Shown here one piece after another: positions 36,178-47,114 of a stretch of 64,000 nt of DNA (position 1 is the stretch's first letter; each line of letters begins with the position of its first letter). Made by a program: the position numbers and the translations under genes. Source of the DNA: Zea mays (taxonomy: Eukaryota; Streptophyta; Magnoliopsida; Poales; Poaceae); the NCBI RefSeq assembly GCF_902167145.1, contig NC_050101.1, forward strand, positions 132,276,990 through 132,340,989. Direction: 5' to 3'. The notes under the pieces are model-generated. The model was not told the origin of the DNA. It searched no databases and worked only from the letters and a program-made list of their open reading frames with translations.

Positions 36178-37391
36178 TGAAAGTCGCCTAGAGGGGGTGA
36201 ATAGGCAAATCTGAAATTTATAAAGTTTAAGCACAACTACAAGCTGGGGTTAGCGTTAGAAATAAAGTCGAGTCCGAAAGAGAGGGCGAAAACAAATCAC
36301 AAGCAAATAAGAGATGATGACACGGTGATTTGTTTTACCGAGGTTCGGTTCTTGCAAACGTACTCCCAGTTGAGGTGGTCACAAAGACCGGGTCTCTTTC
36401 AACCCTTTCCCTCTCTCAAACGATCACTTAGACCGAGTGAGCTTCCTTCCTTGATTTCCCGGGTCACTTAGACCCCGCAAGGACCACCACACAATTGGTG
36501 TCTCTTGCTTTGCTTACAAGGCTTTGAGAGTAAGAATGAGAGAAAGAAGAAAGCCAACCAAGCAACAAGAACAACAAAAGAACACAAGTCATTCTTCTCA
36601 CAAGTCCTAAAAACTAGAGTTGAATTGTGGACTTTGATTTGATCGGAGGCTTTGATTTGTGTTTTGGAGTGTTGTGTATTGCTCTTGTATTGAATGAGGA
36701 GTAGTGAATGCTTGGATGTCTTGAAGAGTGGTGGTTGCGGGGTATTTATAGCCCCAACCACCAACATGGCCGTTGGGGAAGCCTGCTATCGTATGGCGCA
36801 CCGGACAATTCGGTGCGCCACCGGACACTGTCCGATGCGCCAGCCACGTCATCCAACCGTTAGGGTTCGACCGTTTGGCGCTTCTGACATGTGGGCCACC
36901 TGACAGTCCGGTGGTGCACCGGACAACTCCTGTTCATTGTTTGGTGCGCCATCTGACGCCTGCTCTGACTCTGCGCGCGCAGTCGCGCACTGTTCACGGT
37001 TCCTGTAGCTGTTGCAGACGACCGTTGGCGCATGTAGCCGTTGCTCCGCTTGGCACACCGGACAGTCCGGTGGTACACCGGACAGTCCGGTGAATTATAG
37101 CGAAGTGGCTCCTAGAATTCCCGAAGGTGGCAAGTTCGGAGTTGATCTCCCTGGTGCACCGGACACTGTCCGGTGGCACACCGGATAGTCCGGTGCACCA
37201 CCAGGGCAACCTTCGGTTGTCTTTTGCTCTTTTTATTTGAACCCTTTCTTGGACTTTTTATTGGTTTGTGTTGAACCTTTGGCACCTGTAGAACTTATAA
37301 TCTAGAGCAAACTAGTTAGTCCAATTATTTGTGTTGGGCAATTCAACCACCAAAATCATTTAGGAAAAGGTGTAAGCCTATTTCCCTTTCA
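36178..37391 (-). repeat. 3' LTR of Copia-B
   Basis: 1214 bp, matching 45034-46211 along its length. It contains CCGGAC/GTCCGG palindromes (36800-37200) and a TATA box on the minus strand (reads CTATAAATACCCC around 36740-36755). Relative to its partner it has an extra ~25-bp palindrome block near 36800 and another near 37065-37090. Confidence 0.9.
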
Positions 37392-38213
37392 ATCTCCCCC
37401 TTTTTGGTGATTGATGCCAACACAAAACAAAGCAAATATATAAGTGCAGAATTGAACTAGTTTGCATAAGGTAAGTGCAAAGGTTACTTGGAATTAAACC
37501 AATATTCATTTCATGATATATGCATGGATGCTTTCTTCATATTTAACATTTTGAACCACGCTTGCACCACTTGTTTTGTTTTTGCAAACTCTTTTGGAAA
37601 TTCCTTTTCAAAATCTTTTTGCAAATAGTCAAAGGCAAATGAATAAGATTTTGAGAAGCATTTTCAAGATTTGAATTTTTCTCCCCCTGTTTCAAATGCT
37701 TTTCCTTTGACTAAACAAAACTCTCCCTTAATGAAATTCTCCTCTTAGTGTTCAAGAGGGTTTTAGATATGAATTTTGAAAGGGGTCATACCAATTTGAA
37801 ATTATGTCAAAAATAAGATACCGATTGAAAATTTTCTTTAATACAAATTGAAAGAGCACTAATTTTTGAAATTGGTGGTGGTGCGGTCCTTTTGCTTTGG
37901 GCTAATACTTTCTCCCCCTTTGGCATGAATCGCCAAAAACGGATACTTGTGAGTGAAATATAAGCCCTTTCACAAACTTTTCCCCCTTTGGTAAATAATA
38001 TAGAAGTGAAGATTATACCAAATTGGAGAGTGGTGCGGAGTGACGGCGAAGGATGAATAATTCGATGGAGTGGAGTGGAAGCCTTGTCTTCGCCGAAGAA
38101 CTTCATTTCCCTTTCAATCTATGACTTATCATGAAATATACTTGAAGATCACATTTGTCATAGCAAATGAAAGAGATATGATCAAAGGTATAAATGAGCT
38201 ATGTGTGCAAAGC
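37392..38213 (-). other. Copia-B 3' untranslated internal region
   Basis: A non-coding, T/A-rich stretch between the pol stop and the 3' LTR, with several CCCCCTTT blocks (37683, 37914, 37982) that are purine tracts (AAAGGGGG) on the element's sense strand. These resemble its polypurine tract and might act as extra plus-strand primer sites. No gene seen. Confidence 0.5.
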
Positions 38214-41200
38214 ATCAATCAAAGTTCCTAGAATCAAGAATGTTTAGCTCATGCCTAAGTTTGGTAAATGTTTTCTCATCTAATGGTTTGGTAAAGATAT
38301 CGGCTAATTGTTCTTTGGTGCTAACATATGCAATCTCGATATCCCCCTTTGTTGGTGATCCCTCAAAAAGTGATACCGAATGGCTATGTGCTTAGTGCGG
38401 CTGTGCTCAACGGGATTATCCACCATGCGGATTGCACTCTCATTATCACATAGGAGAGGAACTTTGGTTAATTTGTAACCATATTCCCTAAGGGTTTGCC
38501 TCATCCAAAGCAATTACGCGCAACAATGGCCTGCGGCAATGTACTCGGCTTCGGCGGTAGAAAGAGCTACAGAATTTTGTTTCTTAGAAGCCCAAGACAC
38601 CAGGGATCTTCCCAAGAACTGACAAGTCCCTGATGTGCTTTTCCTATCAATCTTACACCCTGCCCAATCAGCATCTGAATAACCAATTAAATCAAATGTG
38701 GATCCCTTGGGGTACCAAAGGCCAAACTTAGGAGTATGAAGTAAATATCTCAAGATTCGTTTCACGGCCCTAAGGTGAACTTCCTTAGGATCGGCTTGGA
38801 ATCTTGCACACATGCATACGGAAAGCATAATGTCCGGTCGAGATGCACATAAATAAAGTAGAGATCCTATCATCGACCGGTATACCTTTTGATCTACGGA
38901 TTTACCTCCCGTGTCGAGGTCGAGATGCCCATTGGTTCCCATGGGTGTCTTGATGGGCTTGACATCCTTCATTCCAAACTTGGTGAGTATGTCTTGAATG
39001 TACTTTGTTTGGCTAATGAAGGTGCCCTCTTGGAGTTGCTTGACTTGAAAGTCTAAGAAATACTTCAACTCCCCCATCATAGACATCTCGAATTTTTGAA
39101 CCATTATCCTACTAAACTCTTCACAAGCAGATTTGTTAGTAGACCCAAATATGATATCATCAACATAAATTTGGCATACAAACAAATCATTTGCAATAGT
39201 TTTAGTAAAGAGAGTAGGATCGGCTTTTCCGACTTTGAATCCATTAGCGATAAGAAAATCTCTTAGGCATTCATACCATGCTCTTGGGGCTTGCTTGAGC
39301 CCATAAAGCGCCTTAGAGAGTTTATAGACATGGTTAGGATACTCACTATCTTCAAAGCTGGGAGGTTGCTCAACATAGACCTCTTCCTTGATTGGTCCAT
39401 TGAGGAAGGCACTTTTCACGTCCATTTGGTAAAGCTTAAAGCCATGGTAAGTAGCATAGGCAAGTAATATACGAATTGACTCAAGCCTAGCTACAGGTGC
39501 ATAGGTTTCACCGAAATCCAAACCTTCGACTTGGGAGTATCCCTTGGCCACAAGTCAGGCTTTGTTCCTTGTCACCACACCATGCTCATCTTGCTTGTTG
39601 CAGAAGACTCACTTGGTTCCTAAAACATTTTGATTAGGACGTGGAACAAGATGCCATACCTCATTTCTCGTGAAATCGTTGAGTTCCTCTTGCATTGCCA
39701 ATAGGCCTGGGCAAAAAGAACCGGAACCGAGAAACCGAACCGAAATAACCGAGAACCGAAACCGAACTAACCGAACCAAAAGAATCGATATAAAATTCGG
39801 TTCTGGTATTTTGAGAACCGAAATAAATGAGTTATTTTCGGTTCTCCACCCTAAAGAACCGAAAAACCCGAAAAAACCGAAAGTAAACAGCCCAATAAGC
39901 AAATCCGGCCTGGCCCACGCCCAAGTCCCAAATCCAAATGAACCCTAACCGGCTAACCCTAGGTAACCACGCACAGGCACAACACAGGCTCCCAGCCGCC
40001 CACCAGGCCACCACCGCGACCGCGGCACCGCCCAAGTCCCAAATCCGCCAGGCGCTAGAGACAGAGCACTCCCAGCCGGCAGCCGCCCACCGGCCACCGT
40101 GGCACCGCCCGATGGCGCCCGTCCTCCCCCACACGGCCACCCAGGCACCCAGCCGGCCAGCCGGCGCCCGGCACTCCGTACTCCGGCAGCCCAGGCGAGG
40201 CCACCGCGAGCCCGGCAGCCCACGCACAGCAGCGAGCCAGCGACTGCCCGAAGCAACCCATCCCCAGGCGAGCCCGGCAGCCCCCAGCCCCCCAGGCACC
40301 AGCCGGCCACCGCGACAGCCGCCCACCAGCTCGACAGCACCAGGCACAGCCGCATTCGGACGACGATCACCGCCTCACCGGATTCAACTCCCACGACCGC
40401 TACATCGGTTGCTTCGTAACAGTTTAATTCGGTTAGAACCGAGGAACCGAACCGAAGAACCGAGAACCGAACTAGTCGGTTCTGGTTCCTTTGTACTGCT
40501 ATTTCGGTTCCAGTTTTTAAAGAACTGAATTCATACAGGAACCAAGGAACCGAACCGAACCGAACCGAAGAACCGAACGCCTAGGCCTAATTGCCAACAC
40601 CCAGTCCGAATCCCTTAATGCGTCTTCCACCCTGTATGGCTCAATAGAAGACACAAAGGAGTAATGTTCACAAAAATGAGCAACACGAGATCGAGTAGTT
40701 ACCCTCTTTTGAATATCGCCGAGGATGGTGTTCACGGGGCGATCTCTTTGTATTGCTTGGTGGACTCTTGGGTGAGGCGGCCTTGGACCCTCACCATCTT
40801 CCTTGTCTTGATCATTAGTATCTCCCCCTTGATCATTGTCCTCCTCTTGAGGTGGATCCTCTTGATCTTCATTTTCATCATCTCGAGCTTGATCCTCATC
40901 TTGAGTTGGTGGAGATGCTTGCATGGAGGAAGATGGTTGATCTTGTGCATGTGGAGGCTCTTCGGATTCCTTAGGACACACATCCCCAATGGACATGTTC
41001 CTTAGTGCGACGCATGGGGCCTCTTCATCATCTAGCTCATCAAGATCAACTTGCTCCACTTGAGAGCCGTTAGTCTCATCAAACATAATGTCACAAGAAA
41101 CTTCAACTAGTCCGGTGGACTTGTTAAAGACTCTATATGCCCTTGTGTTTGAGTCATAACCAAGTAAAAAGCCTTCTACAGCCTTAGGAGCAAATTTAGA

Positions 41201-42360
41201 TTTTCTACCTCTTTTAACAAGAATAAAGCATTTGCTACCAAAGACTCTAAAATATGAAACATTGGGCTTTTTACCGGTTAGGAGTTCATATGATGTCTTC
41301 TTGAGGATTCTGTGAAGGTAGAGACGGTTGATGGCGTAGCAAGCGGTGTTGATTGCTTCCGCCCAAAACCGATCCGAAGTCTTGTATTCATCAAGCATGG
41401 TCCTCGCCATGTCAAGTAGAGTTCTATTCTTCCTCTCCACTACACCATTTTGTTGAGGTGTGTAGGGAGAAGAGAACTCATGCTTGATGCCCTCATCCTC
41501 AAGGAAGCCTTTAATTTGAGAGTTCTTGAACTCTGTCATGTTGTCGCTTCTAATCTTTTTGATCCTTAAGCCGAACTCATTTTGAGCCCGTCTCAAGAAT
41601 CCCTTTAATGTCTCTTGGGTTTGAGATTTTTCCTGCAAAAAGAATACCCAAGTGAAGCGAGAATAATCATCCACAATAACAAGACAATACTTACTCCCGC
41701 CAATGCTTATGTAAGCTATCGGGCCGAATAGGTCCATGTGGAGTAGCTCAAGCGGCCTATCCGTCGTCATGATGTTCTTGTGTGGATGATGAACACCAAC
41801 TTGCTTCCCTGCTTGACATGCGCTACAAATCCTGTCTTTCTCAAAATGAACATTTGTTAGTCCCAAAATGTGCTCTCCCTTTAGAAGCTTGTGAAGATTC
41901 TTCATCCCAACGTGGGCTAGTCGGCGATGCCAGAGCCAGCCCGTGTTAGTCTTAGCAATTAAGCAAGTGTCGAGTTCAGCTCTATTAAAATCAACTAAGT
42001 ATAGCTGATCCTATAACACTCCCTTAAATGCTACTGAATCATCACTTCTTCTAAAGACAGTAACACCTATATCTGTAAAAAGACAGTTGTAACCCATTTT
42101 GCATAATTGAGAAACAGAAAGCAAATTGTAATCTAAAGAATCTACAAGAAAAACATTGGAAATAGAATGGTCAGGAGATATAGCAATTTTACCAAGTCCT
42201 TTGACCAAACCTTGATTTCCATCCCCGAATGTGATAGCTCGTTGGGGATCATGGTTTTTCTCATAGGAGGAGAACATCCTTTTCTCCCCTGTCATGTGGT
42301 TTGTGCACCCGCTATCGATGATCCAACTTGAGCCCCCGGATGCATAAACCTACAAAACAA
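38214..42360 (-). pseudogene. Copia-B pol (protease, integrase, RT, RNase H), broken
   Basis: On the minus strand: protease-type IIDSGCTNHMTG (~42285-42325), a GAG-pre-integrase CX2C region, integrase core (HMDLFGP; RSDNMTEFKN; NGVVERKNRTL) in a 462-codon frame from 41905, then RT in a 345-codon frame (39551-38514) with catalytic [10 protein letters not shown] (~39140) and RNase [16 protein letters not shown]. An hAT-like element interrupts the integrase-RT linker (39702-40589). Stops include one near 42010, TGA at 39555-39557 (from an arginine codon), TGA in place of tryptophan near 39609 and TAA at 38514-38516. The end LADIFTKPLDEKTF precedes the final TGA (38214-38216). Confidence 0.9.
39702..40589. 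mobile_element. Non-autonomous hAT-like element with AACCGAA-repeat arms, in Copia-B
   Basis: 888 bp with an exact 8-bp target duplication attgccaa (39694-39701 and 40590-40597) and termini TAGGCCTGGGC / GCCTAGGCCTA (inverse TAGGCCTAGGC). Both arms are built of degenerate accgaac/gaaccg repeats (39718-39880 and 40430-40578); the middle (39950-40400) is GC-rich and non-coding. The 8-bp duplication points to hAT. Confidence 0.85.
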
Positions 42361-42362
42361 GT

Positions 42363-44987
42363 TTAGGCCTTGTTCTTAGGTACCCAAACGGTATTGGGTC
42401 CTTTGACATTAGAAACAAGCACCTTGGGTACCCAAACACAAGTCTTTGAGCCCTTGTGTTTGGCCCCAACATATTTAGCAACTACTTTGCCTGATTTGTT
42501 AGTTAAAACATATGAAGCATCAAAAGTCTTAAATGAAATATTAGGTTCATTTGATGCAGTAGAAGTTTTCTTCTTAGGCAATTTAACATGAGTGGATTGC
42601 CTAGAACTAGATGCCTCACTCTTATACATAAAAGCATGATGAGAGCCAGAGTGAGACTTCCTAGAGTGAATTCTCCTAATTTTGTGTTCGGGATAACCGG
42701 CAGGGTATAAAATGTAACCCTCGTTATCCTGAACCATGGGAGCCTTGCCCTTAACAAAGTTAGACAGTTTCTTAGGGGCATTAAGCTTGACATTGTCTCC
42801 CTTTTGGAAGCCAATACCATCCTTAATGCCTGGGCGTCTCCCACTATAGAGCATGCTTCTAGCAAATTTAAATTTCTCATTTTCTAAGTCATGCTCATTA
42901 ATTTTGGCACTAAGTTGAGCTATGTGATCATTTTGTTGTTTAATTAAAGCTAGGTGATCATGAATAGCATCAACATTAATATCTCTACATCTAGTACAAA
43001 TAGTGACATGCTCAACGGTAGATGTAGAGGGTTTGCAAGTATTTAATTCAACAATCTTAGCATGTAAAATAGCATTCTCATCTCTAAGATTGGAAATAGA
43101 AACATTGCAAACATTCAAATCTTTAGCCTTAGCAATTAATTTTTCATTCTCAATCTTAAGGCTAGCAAGAGAGACATTCAATTTATCAATCTTAGCAATT
43201 AAACTAGCATTATCATTTCTAAGATTGGCAATTGAATCATCACATACATTTGATTTCTCAACCTTAGAAATTAATTTAGCATTTTCATTTCTAAGGTTAG
43301 AAATAGTGTCATGGCAAGTGCTTAGCTCACTAGTCAATTTTTCACATTGTTCTATCTCCTGAGCATAAGCATTTTTAACTTTAACATGCTTCTTATTTTC
43401 TTTAATAAGGAAGTCCTCTTGGCTATCCAAGAGTTCATCCTTCTCATGAATAGCACTAATCAATTCATTCAATTTTTCTTTTTGTTGCATGTTTAAGTTG
43501 GTAAAAAGGGTGAGCAAATCATCCTCATCATCACTAGAGCTAGCCTCATCACTAGATGCTGCATATTTAGTGGAAGCTCTAGATTTTACCTTTTTCTTTT
43601 TGCCGTCCTTTGCCATGAGGCACTTGTGGCCGACGTTGGGGAAGAGAATGCCCTTGTTGACGGTGATGTTTGCGGCGTCCTCGTCGGTGGAGCTCTCGTC
43701 GGAGTCCCACTCCCGGCAAACATGGGCATCGCCGCCCTTCTTCTTGTAATACTTCTTCTTCTCCTTCCTTCTCCCCTTCTTGTCGTCGCCCCTGTCACTA
43801 TCACTTGATAATGGACATTTAGCAATGAAATCACCGGGCTTACCACACTTGTAGCAAACTTTCTTGGAGCGGGGCTTGTAGTCCTCCCCCCTCCTTTGCT
43901 TGAGGATTTGGCGAAAGCTTTTGATGATTAAAGCCATCTCCTCATTGTCGAGCTTGGAGGCGTCGATGGGGAGCCTACTTGACGTAGACTCTTCTTTCTT
44001 CTTCTCCGTCGTCTTGAATGCGACGGGTTGCATCTCGGGTGTGGATGAGGCGCCTTGCTCGATGATTTTCTTGGAGCCTTTGATCATCAATTCAAAGCTC
44101 ACAAATTTTCCTATAACCTCCTCGGGAGACATTAGCTTGTATCTAGGATCACCACGAATTAATTGAACTTGTGTAGGATTAAGAAATACAAGTGATCTTA
44201 GAATAACCTTGACCATTTCATGGTCATCCCATTTGGTGCTCCCAAGGTTGCGCACTTGGTTCACCAAGGTCTTGAGCCCGTTGTACATTGATTGTGGCTC
44301 CTCCCCTTGATGAAGCATGAAGCGACCGAGCTCCCCCTCGATCGTTTCCCTCTTTGTGATCTTGGTCACCTCGTCTCCTTCGTGCGCGGTCTTGAGCACG
44401 TCCCAAATTTCTTTGGCACTTTTCAACCCTTGCACCTTATTATACTCCTCTCGACTTAGAGAGGCGAGGAGTATAGTGGTGGCTTGGGAGTTGAAGTGCC
44501 GGATTTGGGCTACCTCGTTCGAGTCATAGCCTTCATCCCCCACGGATGGTTCCTGCACACCAAACTCAACAATGTCCCAAATACTAGCGTGGAGTGAGGT
44601 TAAATGGTGCCTCATTTTATCACTCCACATACAATAATCTTCACCGTCAAAAACTGGTGGTTTGCCTAGTGGGACGGAAAGTTAAGGGGTGCATTTGAAA
44701 ATGCGAGGATAACGTAAGGGGATCTTACTAAACTTCTTGCGCTCATGGCGCTTAGAAGTGATGGAAGGCGTGTCAAAGCCGGAGGTGGAGGGCGACGAAG
44801 AATCGGTCTCGTAGTAGACCACTTTCTTCATTTTCTTCTTCTTGTCACCACACTGGTGCGACTTGACGCGGGGAGGTGACTCCTCCCTCTTCTTGTTGCC
44901 GGACTCCCCCGATGGAGCCTTCCCGTGGCTTGTGGTGGGCTTCTCGCCAGTCACCATCTCCTTCTTGGCGTGAGCTCCCGACATCAC
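42363..44987 (-). pseudogene. Copia-B gag, one frameshift
   Basis: Starts in the region 44987-44982 (MMSGAHAKKE), runs to 44682 in one frame, then continues from about 44660 in another to the stop at 42363-42365, where 755 codons are open from 44630. It has the UBN2/gag-type N-terminal domain (KMRHHLTSLHASIWDI), a CCHC-type knuckle in which His is replaced by Asp (CYKCGKPGDFIAKC; codon at 43830-43832), and a long coiled-coil region of about 250 residues (43500-42840) with a repeated NLRNxNAxLIxK pattern. The C-terminus is basic and ends ...VWVPKNKA. The frameshift and the altered knuckle make function unlikely. Confidence 0.87.
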
Positions 44988-45018
44988 TTCGAGCGGTTAG
45001 GCTCTTAATGAAGAACCG

Positions 45019-45031
45019 GGCTCCGATACCA
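45019..45031 (-). other. Primer-binding site of Copia-B
   Basis: The minus strand reads TGGTATCGGAGCC two bases from the LTR edge (45034). It is complementary to initiator methionine tRNA. Confidence 0.88.
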
Positions 45032-45033
45032 AA

Positions 45034-46211
45034 TGAAAGTCGCCTAGAGGGGGGTGAATAGGCAAATCTGAAATTTATAAAGTTTAAGCATGACTACAAG
45101 CCGGGGTTAGCGTTAGAAATAAATTCAAGTCCGAAAGAGAGGGCGAAAACAAATCACAAGCAAATAAGAGAGGATGACACGGTGATTTGTTTTACCGAGG
45201 TTCGGTTCTTGCAAACCTACTCCCCGTTGAGGTGGTCACAAAGACCGGGTCTCTTTCAACCCTTTCCCTCTCTCAAACGATCACTTAGACCGAGTGAGCT
45301 TCCTTTCTTGATTTCCCAGGTCACTTAGACCCCGCAAGGACCACCACACAATTGGTATCTCTTGCTTTGCTTACAAGGCTTTGAGAGTAAGAATGAGAGA
45401 AAGAAGAAAGCCAACCAAGCAACATGAACAACAAAAGAACACAAGTCGATCTTCTCACAAGTCCTAAAAACTAGAGTTGAATTGTGGACTTTGATTTGAT
45501 TGGAGGCTTTGATTTGTGTTTTGGAGTGTTGTGTATTGCTCTTGTATTGAATGAGGAGTAGTGAATGCTTGGATGTCTTGAAGAGTGGTGGTTGGGGGGT
45601 ATTTATAGCCCCAACCACCAACATGGCCGTTGGGGAAGGCTGCTGTCGTATGGCGCACCGGACACTGTCCGGTGCGCCAGCCACGTCACCCAACCGTTAG
45701 GGTTCGACCGTTGGAGCTTCTGACATGTGGGCTACCAGACAGTCCGGTGGTGCACCGGACAACTCCTGTTCATTGTCCGGTGCGCCATTCGACGCCTGCT
45801 CTGACTCTGCGCGCGCAGTCGCGCACTGTTCACTGTTCCTGTAGCTGTTGCAGACGACCGTTGGCGCAGGTAGCCGTTGCTCCGCTTGGCACACCGGATA
45901 GTTTGGTGAATTATAGCGGAGTGGCTCCCAAAATTCCCGAAGGTGGCAAGTTCGGAGTTGATCTCCCTGGTGCACCGAACACTGTCTGGTGGTGCACCGG
46001 ACACTGTCCGGTGCGCCAGACCAGGGCAGCCTTCGGTTGTCTTTTGCTCTTTTTATTTGAACCCTTTCTTGGACTTTTTATTGGTTTGTGTTGAACCTTT
46101 GGCACCTATAGAACTTATAATCTAGAGCAAACTAGTTAGTCCAATTATTTGTGTTGGGCAATTCAACCACCAAAATCATTTAGGAAAAGGTGTAAGCCTA
46201 TTTCCCTTTCA
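45034..46211 (-). repeat. 5' LTR of Copia-B
   Basis: 1178 bp. The TATA box on the minus strand (CTATAAATACCCC) lies around 45598-45612. Palindromic CCGGACA/TGTCCGG motifs occupy 45655-46015. It ends at the target duplication atatc (46212-46216). Confidence 0.9.
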
Positions 46212-46339
46212 ATATCGATGTTTACCACATTAGCACCGAGAACCAGCTAGCCGATATCTTCACCAAGCCTTTAGATGAGAAAAGGTTTTGCAGGTTGCAT
46301 AGTGAGCTCAATGTCTTAGATTCGCGTAACTTGGATTGA

Positions 46340-47114
46340 TCAGTATCATACATGTGTTCTATGTCCTTGATCATGTTACTTTGAACATTTAAATCATTTA
46401 TTGCTTATTTGTGGTGCTCAAGTTGTACAAGTCATCCCCGGACCTCATAAGTTCGTATGCAAATGATGCACATGTTTAGGGGGAGATGAGCTACAACTTG
46501 ACTCCTTTGAGACTAATTTGTTGTTTGAGTACACTTGAAGTAGTCTCGAAGGACCATTGAAAGGGAAAATGAACTTGGGCGATGAAAAGACTTCCACTGC
46601 ACTCCGGTATAAGTGTATTTAAATTCCAAGTTCATACTAATGCTCTCATTGCCTTTTTGCTCTTATTTGAAATTTTGGTGAGGCAACGGGGTTAAAGGGC
46701 CAAAAGTTGTCCTGTTTTGGTTCTTAATGCCAAAGGGGGAGAAATTAAGGGCCAAAGCAACTAGATCAACCAACCACTTGTGAATTTCAAAAATAGTAGA
46801 GTTAGAATTTGTATTTTGCACAAATGACTCTAATTGCAAAATTTGGTCTCTTATGGGGGAGAATTTTGATTATGGGAAAAAGGGGGAGTTGTTGACACTT
46901 GATCAACTTTACTCTTGCAATATCTCTCTATTTACCCAAACAAGAGTGTTTGACTTAGAGATAGGAAAAAGAATTTGATTTGCAAAAACAAACCAAGTGG
47001 TGGCAAAAGTGATCCAAATATGCCAAAATCCTTTGTGAATAAAATTTGGTCTTAAATTTGCACTTCTTAGTTGCTTTTTGATGTGTTGGCATAAATCACC
47101 AAAAAGGGGGAGAT
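46340..47114 (+). other. Copia-A 3' untranslated internal region
   Basis: Lies between the RNase H stop and the 3' LTR. It has no gene but contains several purine tracts like aggggga and aaagggggag (46478, 46732, 46879), ending in the polypurine tract aaaaagggggagat (47101-47114) that abuts the LTR. Confidence 0.65.

Larger units (their letters stand above)
36178..46211 (-). mobile_element. Copia-B: second SIRE/Maximus-type Copia, inverted inside Copia-A
   Basis: A 10,034-bp element with TSD atatc on both sides (36173-36177 and 46212-46216). In element orientation the LTRs run TGAAAGGGAAATAGGC ... CGACTTTCA. Complete order: 5' LTR, initiator-tRNA primer site, gag, protease, integrase, RT, RNase H, polypurine tract (AAAAAGGGGGAGAT at ~37392-37405), 3' LTR. 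It is related to Copia-A but its LTRs are distinct. It carries an 888-bp hAT-like insertion and several stops. Confidence 0.94.
34828..46339 (+). pseudogene. Copia-A RT-RNase H part of pol, split by Copia-B
   Basis: The coding sense covers 34828-36172 and 46217-46339. RT starts in the EELNNFKRNEVW-type region. A TGA at about 34937 precedes the [11 protein letters not shown] block, and a frameshift near 35130 follows. RT motif [13 protein letters not shown] is intact and the catalytic [10 protein letters not shown] is at ~35347. RNase H follows with STAEAEYVAAGQCCAQLLWMR (~35955), after a stop at 35717-35719 and another near 35921; a further TGA lies at 36115-36117. Copia-B then interrupts, and the C-terminus (LADIFTKPLDEKRF) resumes at 46217 and ends with TGA at 46337-46339. 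Confidence 0.88.

Noticed and set aside
39832..40528. Frames up to 196 codons in the AACCGAA-armed element
   Set aside because: GC-rich core and heptamer arms keep stops rare on both strands; no domain, and the element is a non-autonomous insertion.
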